A stretch of DNA of 8,147 nt from Bacteroidota bacterium (GTDB lineage: Bacteria; Bacteroidota; Ignavibacteria; T3Sed10-11). The stretch is from positions 1 to 8,147 of the forward strand of contig SKXH01000287.1 in the NCBI GenBank assembly GCA_007128495.1, given 5' to 3'. Below the pieces are notes generated by a model, which did not search any database, was not told the DNA's origin, and saw only the letters and a list, made by a program, of their open reading frames with translations. The translations under genes were made by a program, and so were the position numbers. Below are positions 4,380 to 8,147 of this stretch, in pieces (position 1 is the first letter of the stretch; every line of letters starts with the position of its first letter).

Positions 4380-4691
4380 TTAATCAATGAATTTGAGGGC
4401 AAGTGAAACTCCTTTTAGACGAGTCAACCGTATGTCATTTGCCGGATCTTCCCAATATTCATAGAGACCCTTTTGACCGAATTTTAAATTGCCAGTCAAC
4501 TTGTTAAATCCGGCGAATTATTCCGTCAACTCATCTTCATCCTCGGCGCAGAATTTACCTCCACCACCCGCGAGAACCAATCCTGGAATCACATTACATT
4601 GATAGGCGGCATACAGCTTGAGTTGTAAAAGCGCAGGCAAGATGGGGTCCACTTGGAGTGTGGGAAGGTGTGTTTGCAAAGTGGTTTCCAT
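4380..4691 (-). pseudogene. Decayed minus-strand reading frame, family not recognised
   Basis: From ATG 4691 the minus strand is open for 57 codons (METTLQTHLPTLQVDP, then ILPALLQLKLYAAYQCN, then VIPGLVLAGGG and an acidic end EDEDELTE) to TAA at 4520-4518, then in the same frame for 45 more codons (FAGFNKLTGNLKFGQ, KGLYEYWEDPANDIRL, TRLKGVSLALKFID) to TAA 4382-4380. The residue mix looks coding and a single stop interrupts it, so an old gene or mobile-element fragment is plausible. Part of it (QVDPILPA) is echoed at 1088-1112 on the same strand (QVNPILL). The antisense frame is partly open too, so strand is uncertain. I do not recognise the family. Confidence 0.35.
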
Positions 4692-4708
4692 CTGAACGAG
4701 GGGTATTT

Positions 4709-4771
4709 AGGTAACAGGTTATAGGTGCGAGGTGAGAGTGATAAACGGGAAATAGTGAAAAGTGATTTGAT
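4709..4771. repeat. 7-bp-phased repeat array running into a promoter
   Basis: Nine 7-mers in phase: aggtaac, aggttat, aggtgcg, aggtgag, agtgata, aacggga, aatagtg, aaaagtg, atttgat. The last unit supplies most of the -35 box of the next promoter. Confidence 0.75.
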
Positions 4772-4795
4772 GATTTTAAAATTAAATCATATATT
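4767..4795 (+). promoter_or_regulatory. Probable promoter of the second antitoxin/RelE pair
   Basis: TTGATG (4767-4772), 17-bp spacer, TATATT (4790-4795). Predicted start near 4802 gives a leader of about 39 bases to the ATG at 4841. The surroundings are very AT-rich, so alternative -10 boxes (tatatata, 4801-4808) exist. Confidence 0.55.
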
Positions 4796-4840
4796 ATTTC
4801 TATATATAGATAATAATTTTGCAAATTGATAGGAATATAT

Positions 4841-5062
4841 ATGAATACCATAACAACAGATCGTGAAGAATTAAAAAAAATAATTCGAGAGGTGTTCGAG
4901 GATGTTCTATCGAATAGGAGTGATCTGATAGAGGATGCAGTTATAGAAGCAATTGAGGATATAGGCATGGGGAGAGCAATGGAAGAGGGAAAGAAAGAGG
5001 AGTACGTTGATAACAACGAATTTATGAATAGACTTAACGACAGGGTCAAGTCGAAAAAATGA
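4841..5062 (+). CDS. Type II antitoxin of a RelE/ParE-like module
   Basis: 73 residues, acidic and helical: MNTITTDREELKKIIREVF, EDVLSNRSDLIEDAVIEAIED, then a charged region to a lysine-rich end. Residues 8-45 form two amphipathic helices; the remainder (GKKEEYVDNNEFMNRL) is the likely toxin-wrapping part. This resembles the unnamed antitoxins that precede RelE toxins of the type at 5059. ATG 4841 is preferred over TTG 4826 because AGGA (4831-4834) lies six bases before it. Its TGA overlaps the toxin's ATG by 4 bases. Family assigned from context and general pattern. Confidence 0.8.
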   Translation: MNTITTDREELKKIIREVFEDVLSNRSDLIEDAVIEAIEDIGMGRAMEEGKKEEYVDNNEFMNRLNDRVKSKK

Positions 5063-5334
5063 ATATCCTTATAGAGAAGTCTTTTGACCGTGATGTAAAT
5101 AAAATCAAAGATCAAAAGGTATTATCGAAGTTACAGGATATAATCTTAAAAATAAAGAATGCCGGTTCTATAGGTGATATTCCACAATTGAGAAAATTAA
5201 AAGGGTATGATTCTTTTTACCGGATTAAAGTGGGAGACTATCGACTCGGTCTTGAGGAAACCTCAAGTAATGATATAGTACTGATCCGGTTTTTGCACCG
5301 CAAAGATATTTATCGATACTTTCCACGAAGATAA
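5059..5334 (+). CDS. relE: RelE/ParE-family toxin
   Basis: 91 residues with the RelE fold: KSFDRDVNKIKDQKVLSKL (strand 1 and helix 1), helix 2, then KLKGYDSFYRIKVGDYRLGL (49-65) and IVLIRFLHRKDIYRYFP (73-89). The G-YRi..GdYRlg and v.v.HR.diYr.fp motifs are diagnostic; basic residues R55, R62, R81 and K82 with Y85 would contact ribosome-bound mRNA or the target. The frame is full-length and presumably functional. Start ATG 5059 overlaps the antitoxin stop (ATGA) and has no close ribosome site, so it depends on coupling. No terminator is apparent; the following 818 bp (to 6152) hold only repeats. Confidence 0.92.
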   Translation: MNILIEKSFDRDVNKIKDQKVLSKLQDIILKIKNAGSIGDIPQLRKLKGYDSFYRIKVGDYRLGLEETSSNDIVLIRFLHRKDIYRYFPRR

Positions 5335-5390
5335 ATTGCAAATACTGGGAAACTTTAACTCCCGGCGAACCCGGTGTCAGAGATTGAACT

Positions 5391-5462
5391 TGTTCACCGC
5401 CCTGTCCGCCGTGCTTTTTGCCTGCCGGAGGTGGTTTTGGCGGAAGCCTTTTCGTAGGTGGG
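5391..5462. repeat. Dispersed hairpin repeat, second copy of 3083-3143
   Basis: Shares caccg.cctgtccgc, then tttttg, then ttggcggaagcctt..cgtaggtgg with 3083-3143, plus about 20 bases (gcctgccggaggtggtt) in the centre. The right end leads straight into the heptad array at 5467, as the other copy leads toward the array at 3167. Confidence 0.65.
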
Positions 5463-5466
5463 AAAT

Positions 5467-5508
5467 GTGAATAGGGAATAGTGAAAAGTAAATAGTGATT
5501 AGTTGTCA
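5467..5508. repeat. 7-bp-phased repeat array (gtgaata type)
   Basis: Six 7-mers in phase: gtgaata, gggaata, gtgaaaa, gtaaata, gtgatta, gttgtca. It runs into copy B of the large element at 5504, the same arrangement as at 4042. Confidence 0.85.
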
Positions 5509-5668
5509 ATGTAGCGCGAGACTATGGGCGGGGACGTGTGCAGGGGGCTCGCGGAGTTGAATGCCCGTCACACCCGTATGTCGGCTTGCCGAGCCGGAAC
5601 GAGGATACAGCAAAATGTTACAATGAAAAGATTTCGCGTTATGTAACGCAGGTTTACCCGCCGAAACC
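5504..5668 (+). repeat. Large dispersed element, copy B
   Basis: Begins gtcaatgtagcgcgagacta, keeps the gcgag/ctcgc stem, atgcccgtcacac, the hairpin (tcggcttgccgagccgg), the core to gaaaag (5630), gcgttatgtaacgc and caggtttacccgccgaa. Compared with copy A it has a single hairpin section and differs by scattered substitutions. It lies between relE (plus) and brnA (minus), which converge. Confidence 0.8.
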
Positions 5669-5698
5669 ATTTCCATTGAGGAAACATCAGAATCGTCT

Positions 5699-5809
5699 GT
5701 AGGGACGTTACCCCGACATTAGCAAGGAATTTTGTACTACAAACAAATTGTGCAGTAGACTTAGATATTTGCGCTGCAAATAAATTGTTAGTCGGGGTAA
5801 CGTCCTTAC
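5699..5809. mobile_element. MITE-like 111-bp element with 19-bp terminal inverted repeats
   Basis: gtagggacgttaccccgac (5699-5717) and gtcggggtaacgtccttac (5791-5809) are reverse complements at 18 of 19 positions. The AT-rich interior codes for nothing recognisable; it holds two similar blocks (acaaacaaattgt at 5740-5751 region and gcaaataaattgt near 5776-5788). A solo copy of the terminal repeat lies at 3897-3912. No clear target-site duplication is seen at the edges. Size and terminal repeats suggest a non-autonomous element mobilised by a transposase encoded elsewhere; that is inference. Confidence 0.7.
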
Positions 5810-5837
5810 TCAATAATTAACAAATAGCAGAAAGTTC

Positions 5838-5904
5838 GTAGTAAGTAATGTAATCCGGCTCGCCGAGCCGGAACGAGGATATAGCAGAATGTTACAATGA
5901 AAAG
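5838..5904 (+). repeat. Large dispersed element, copy C (truncated to the core)
   Basis: gtagtaagtaatgtaat precedes the hairpin ccggctcgccgagccgg (5855-5871) and the core aacgaggata.agcagaatgt then tacaatgaaaag (to 5904). The left GC-rich stem and the right gcgttatgtaacgc section are absent. The gtagtaa... lead-in is shared with copy D. Confidence 0.8.
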
Positions 5905-6068
5905 ATTACTCCAATACCAGCTGAAGCAGGTAAGATCAATTATCTTAAAATATAATTTATTGCTTGAGGAATGATGAATATGTACAAATATAATCCACTA
6001 ATTTTGATAACCTTATTATATTATTAGTTCCGTAATACGAAAATATTCCCATAAAATGCGAAGGGTCT

Positions 6069-6110
6069 CCGGAGATTTCCAGAGACCCGGCGCCGACCGG
6101 AAATTTCCAG
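6069..6110. repeat. Direct repeat ccgga(g/a)atttccag within a hairpin region
   Basis: ccggagatttccag (6069-6082) recurs as ccggaaatttccag (6097-6110), 13 of 14 identical. gggtct near 6063 can pair with agaccc near 6083. It lies downstream of brnA (minus strand) by about 45 bases and could form a stem at the end of that transcript, but there is no T-run next to it. Confidence 0.6.
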
Positions 6111-6152
6111 TCCAACTTTGCTATAGGTAATATTTAGAAAATTGATTTTATA

Positions 6153-6407
6153 TTATATAGGCTTTTTCTCTTTTATTTTCTCATGAAGCCATGATTGTAT
6201 TAAATCGTTGCGATCAACTCCGGTTTGTTTACGTATATCGTCTATATCATTAAACAATGATTCATCAATCTCAATTGTTAATCGTACTTTTTCTCCACGA
6301 CGTATTATTTTAGCGGTGGACAAATCGATGAGATCAAGTATATCTTCACCTGAATCGAAACGTCGGTCAAATTCTTTTGTATTCTTAGCTAAGTTTTCCT
6401 TTGTCAT
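6153..6407 (-). CDS. brnA: BrnA-family antitoxin (ribbon-helix-helix)
   Basis: 84 residues. The N-terminal half holds the BrnA signature FDRRFDSGEDILDLIDLSTAK (13-33, 'FD.rFd.GeDi....D.s.a'), the C-terminal half a ribbon-helix-helix: strand VRLTIEIDESLF (41-52), helix NDIDDIRKQTG, turn, helix RNDLIQSWLHEKIKE. BrnA dimers bind the toxin and repress the brnTA promoter. Start ATG 6407 (minus) has GGAGG nine bases upstream, inside the end of brnT. The two frames overlap by 23 bases. Toxin-first order is normal for brnTA. Confidence 0.9.
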   Translation of the reverse strand: MTKENLAKNTKEFDRRFDSGEDILDLIDLSTAKIIRRGEKVRLTIEIDESLFNDIDDIRKQTGVDRNDLIQSWLHEKIKEKKPI

Positions 6408-6657
6408 AAAGTTTTTCCTCCTTCTTCCTTGAACGTCTCACTGATATGATTCGAATTAATTTTCCCCGCATCGTATATATTGCTGTCCATAATTTGTTAC
6501 GGTGTTTTCCGATTACGATATATCGGTTTTCCACCGGATACGGAGCTTGTATTTCTATTCGGTTTTTATCTAACCATAAATATTTCGCTGTCTCGAAATC
6601 AATACCGTGTTTTTCCTTGTTAGCATTGCTTTTATTAGTATCCCACTCAAATTCCAT
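6385..6657 (-). CDS. brnT: BrnT-family ribonuclease toxin (DUF497)
   Basis: About 90 residues. MEFEWDTNKSNANKEKHGID is the invariant BrnT opening ('FeWDp.Ka..N..KHgv.F'), followed by FETAKYLW, then RYIVIGKHRNKLWTAIYTMRG and the terminal RIISVRRSRKKEEKLY. The family is RelE-like in fold and cleaves RNA; the paired basic residues of the ISVRRSRKKE motif are the expected active region. I place the start at ATG 6657. TTG 6663 (two residues longer) has AAGG six bases before it and is a real alternative. The -10 box of the predicted promoter ends at 6664, so the mRNA may begin at or near the ATG. Frame intact. Confidence 0.92.
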   Translation of the reverse strand: MEFEWDTNKSNANKEKHGIDFETAKYLWLDKNRIEIQAPYPVENRYIVIGKHRNKLWTAIYTMRGKLIRIISVRRSRKKEEKLYDKGKLS

Positions 6658-6663
6658 GATCAA

Positions 6664-6692
6664 ATGATACCTTTTTTATACGAAATTATCAA
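6664..6692 (-). promoter_or_regulatory. brnTA promoter, possibly giving a leaderless mRNA
   Basis: On the minus strand TTGATA (6692-6687), 17-bp spacer, TATCAT (6669-6664); each box matches consensus at 5 of 6. A start 6-8 bases after the -10 would fall at about 6656-6658, on the ATG at 6657. BrnA would be expected to bind here. Confidence 0.6.
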
Positions 6693-6714
6693 GCATCACG
6701 CTTTCATTCGACTA

Positions 6715-6830
6715 CGGGAAGGTTGAGGGCAGGGAGCTCGCGCACTTGTAGTAAATAGTATACAGTGTAATCCGGCTCGCCGAGCCGGAACGAGGATACA
6801 GCAGAATGTTACAATGAAAAGTTTTCGCTT
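6715..6830 (+). repeat. Large dispersed element, copy D
   Basis: A diverged left part (gactacggg ... gcagggagctcgcg, 6711-6742) matches the GC-rich section of copies A and B; then gtagtaaatagtat, hairpin ccggctcgccgagccgg (6772-6788), core aacgaggatacagcagaatg then ttacaatgaaaag (to 6821), and ttttcgc. The gcgttatgtaacgc section is missing. It lies between the divergently read brnTA and vapB-like genes. Confidence 0.8.
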
Positions 6831-6853
6831 GATCCACGTTTCGGGACGGTATC

Positions 6854-6899
6854 CCGGATTACACAGCTTCCGGCATGCAATCATGTGTAATGCATCCGG
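6854..6899. repeat. Imperfect inverted repeat upstream of the vapB-like gene
   Basis: ccggattacaca (6854-6865) pairs with tgtgta-atgc-atccgg (6884-6899), 12 bp with a four-base bulge; gcatgc lies in the loop. Position 35-80 bases before the ATG fits an operator or leader structure for the TA module. I see no convincing -35/-10 pair here. Confidence 0.5.
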
Positions 6900-6933
6900 A
6901 ACACAATCAATCATAAAACAACGTGATAATCAT

Positions 6934-7173
6934 ATGATGAAGGAAAAAGTTGCGGAAGCAATAATAGAGAATGGTAAAATTAAATATATTGATAAAAAAT
7001 TACCACATGGTGTGATTAAAGTAAAGTTGATTTATTCAGTCGAGGAAGAACCCGTTCAAAAAACTGATGTAGAGGCAGTAATTCGTAATTCATCGGGAAT
7101 TTATAAAAATATAAATCCGGATAAAGAATCATCGAATTTACGTACTGAATGGGAACGTAATATTGGAAACTAA
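6934..7173 (+). CDS. DUF104 (AF2212-like)-type antitoxin of a VapBC module
   Basis: 79 residues from ATG 6934 (78 from the adjacent ATG 6937). Residues 2-35 (EKVAEAIIENGKIKYIDKKL..GVIKVKLIYSV) match the short beta-barrel N-terminus of AF2212/DUF104 antitoxins ('.a.~eNG.l.pl..l.lpeG..v.v.i'). The C-terminal part (SSGIYKNINPDKESSNLRTEWERN) resembles the toxin-binding tail of VapB-type partners. The frame is open back to 6814 inside repeat copy D, but those 40 residues lack antitoxin features. No good ribosome site precedes 6934. It overlaps the vapC remnant by 11 bases. Family is a moderate-confidence call from pattern and from the PIN gene behind it. Confidence 0.7.
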   Translation: MMKEKVAEAIIENGKIKYIDKKLPHGVIKVKLIYSVEEEPVQKTDVEAVIRNSSGIYKNINPDKESSNLRTEWERNIGN

Positions 7174-7291
7174 ATATATCGTCGATACAAACATACTGAT
7201 ATATCACACAAAAGATGTTGAAAAGGCGACCTCTTTTATCACAGTACGGGCGTGCCACCGTGAAAAAAACGTAAATGTGCAAGGCAAGTAA
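7163..7291 (+). pseudogene. vapC: VapC (PIN-domain) toxin, N-terminal fragment
   Basis: From TTG 7163 the frame encodes METKYIVDTNILIYHTKDVE, KATSFI, and then an unrelated tail TVRACHREKNVNVQGK to TAA 7289-7291: 42 residues against about 125-140 for VapC. The opening yivDTNILiY contains the first catalytic aspartate (D8) of the PIN ribonuclease; the other acidic residues of the active site (near the middle and C-terminus) are missing. GGGA (7151-7154) sits eight bases before the TTG and the frame overlaps the antitoxin by 11 bases, so the operon arrangement is original. Loss is by deletion or replacement after residue ~26. Certainly inactive as a nuclease. Confidence 0.85.
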
Positions 7292-7335
7292 AATTTTCCA
7301 TAGCCCGTATCATATTAATATTTCATGAAATCATT

Positions 7336-7364
7336 TTGCTATTAAAAAGTTCGTTTGTTATAAT
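7336..7364 (+). promoter_or_regulatory. elyC promoter, close to the start codon
   Basis: TTGCTA (7336-7341), 17-bp spacer, perfect TATAAT (7359-7364). The predicted start near 7371 is three bases before the ATG at 7374, so the transcript would be leaderless or nearly so; no Shine-Dalgarno precedes the ATG. Confidence 0.6.
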
Positions 7365-7373
7365 AAGAGTAAT

Positions 7374-8132
7374 ATGAGAATATTATTATCTTTTATCATT
7401 CTACCGTTTTCGTTTTGCGTTCTACTCGCCATTGCCGGGATTTTAGTTCGAACGGTATTGAACCGCCGTACGTTGGGGAACGGATTACTTATAGGTGCCG
7501 CCGCGCTCCTGTTGTGGTTTTCTTCGTATCCGGGAGCGTATCTTTTAATGACTCCCCTCGAACGGAAATATGAACCGTTGATCGATCCGGAAACTGTTTC
7601 CGCGCAGTATATTGCCGTGCTCGGTGGAGGAATTAATTATGATACCTCGCTACCGGTTACCGCCCGGTTAACGCCTTCCTCTACGAGACGACTTGCAGAG
7701 GGTATACGGATTCGAAATTTAATGGACAACGCTATGCTGATATTACTGGGGGGATTTGAAATCGAAGGATCAAGTACAGCCGGATTGATGCTCGAGAATA
7801 TGATTGCACTCGATGCCGATACATCGAATGTTGTATTGCTTCCCGGTAATAGAAATACAGCAGATGAAGCGCGGGCCGTGCGTGAGTATGCAGTAGACGG
7901 CCCGGTTATTTTGGTTACATCCGCGTGGCATATGCCGAGATCCGTCGCATTATTCCGGGGACAAAACATCGAGGTGATCCCCGCACCCAGCGATCACGCA
8001 TTATACCGCAGTATATCTATTGGATTCAAACACTTTATCTGGAGTCCGGAATATCTCAACATATCCCATACTGCCTTCCATGAGTATGTCGGTATACTCT
8101 GGGGATGGCTGCGTGGTAAAATGGGGAAGTGA
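7374..8132 (+). CDS. elyC: ElyC/YdcF-family envelope protein (DUF218)
   Basis: 252 residues, close to E. coli ElyC (259). Two N-terminal membrane helices (about 3-26 and 36-58) are followed by the DUF218 domain on the outer face: QYIAVLGGG (78-86), RLAEGIRI (106-113), LILLGG (122-127), SSTAGLMLENMI (133-144), GNRNTADEARAV (158-169), VILVTSAWHMPRSVALF (178-194), PAPSDH (203-208) and a final HEYVGILWGWLRG. ElyC takes part in peptidoglycan assembly through lipid-carrier metabolism in enterobacteria; a similar envelope role is inferred here. Start ATG 7374 is the first possible; a -10 box ends 10 bases earlier and there is no ribosome site. It is the only non-TA gene of this half and is intact. 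Three aagtgaa heptads begin six bases before its stop codon. Confidence 0.88.
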   Translation: MRILLSFIILPFSFCVLLAIAGILVRTVLNRRTLGNGLLIGAAALLLWFSSYPGAYLLMTPLERKYEPLIDPETVSAQYIAVLGGGINYDTSLPVTARLTPSSTRRLAEGIRIRNLMDNAMLILLGGFEIEGSSTAGLMLENMIALDADTSNVVLLPGNRNTADEARAVREYAVDGPVILVTSAWHMPRSVALFRGQNIEVIPAPSDHALYRSISIGFKHFIWSPEYLNISHTAFHEYVGILWGWLRGKMGK

Positions 8133-8147
8133 AAAGTGAAAAGTGAA
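8127..8147. repeat. Three perfect aagtgaa heptads at the window edge
   Basis: aagtgaa at 8127, 8134 and 8141 reaches the last base, so the array probably continues. It overlaps the last codons and stop of elyC. Confidence 0.85.

Noticed and set aside
4042..6830. Dispersed element copies as integron attC sites
   Set aside because: No GTTRRRY/RYYYAAC core pair at the ends, the copies lie in gaps rather than at regular cassette borders, and no integrase gene is present in the window.
5568..6914. Minus-strand open frames at 5568-5813 and 6696-6914 sharing a FIVTFCCILVPAR peptide
   Set aside because: The shared peptide is simply the reverse translation of the dispersed repeat core; the rest of each frame is unrelated and lacks ribosome sites.
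7637..7969. Minus-strand 110-codon frame within elyC
   Set aside because: Antisense to the conserved DUF218 domain; serine-rich shadow with no recognisable motif.
1..8147. tRNA or rRNA genes
   Set aside because: No cloverleaf with TTCRA-type T-loop or rRNA core motif was found on reading either strand; the only rRNA link is the four-helix-bundle remnant, whose family was first seen in 23S intervening sequences.

Overview
The window is an accessory, repeat-rich stretch from a bacterium, most likely an uncultured Gram-negative. An ElyC-type envelope protein and a WbpD-type nucleotide-sugar acetyltransferase point to a Gram-negative surface. Several genes carry good Shine-Dalgarno sites (2228, 3411, 4841, 6407), while wbpD, the vapB-like gene and elyC lack one. 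I cannot name the phylum from this sequence alone.

Layout. Positions 1-414 hold three hairpin-type repeats and no gene. 415-1089 is the acetyltransferase. 1090-1520 is filled with 7-bp-phased repeats around the surviving C-terminus of a polysaccharide-deacetylase-like protein (1294-1470). From 1528 to 7291 lies a dense cluster of six type II toxin-antitoxin (TA) modules: a DUF4258 toxin remnant with an MqsA/YgiT-type zinc protein (1528-1865); an antitoxin with a YafQ/RelE-like toxin (2228-2705); hicBA (3411-3874); a second antitoxin/RelE pair (4841-5334); brnTA on the minus strand (6153-6663); and a DUF104-like antitoxin with a truncated VapC (6934-7291). The window ends with elyC (7374-8132).

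In every TA pair the two reading frames overlap by 4 to 23 bases. In the two broken pairs the toxin is the damaged member and the antitoxin is open. Four modules and elyC have a good sigma70-like promoter with a 17-bp spacer, and a near-identical 46-bp promoter block occurs at 1938-1983 and 3330-3375.

Between the modules, coding density is very low. These gaps hold a four-copy element with a conserved ~50-bp core (around 4042-4260, 5504-5668, 5838-5904, 6715-6830), a 111-bp MITE-like element with 19-bp terminal inverted repeats (5699-5809), degenerate repeats phased at 7 bp in nearly every gap, and gene fragments (four-helix-bundle protein N-terminus at 3256, possible formyltransferase piece at 2707, decayed minus-strand frame at 4380-4691). 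No integrase, transposase or attC site is visible. The picture is of a surface-polysaccharide neighbourhood repeatedly colonised by TA cassettes and small repeats, with erosion of whatever was there before.
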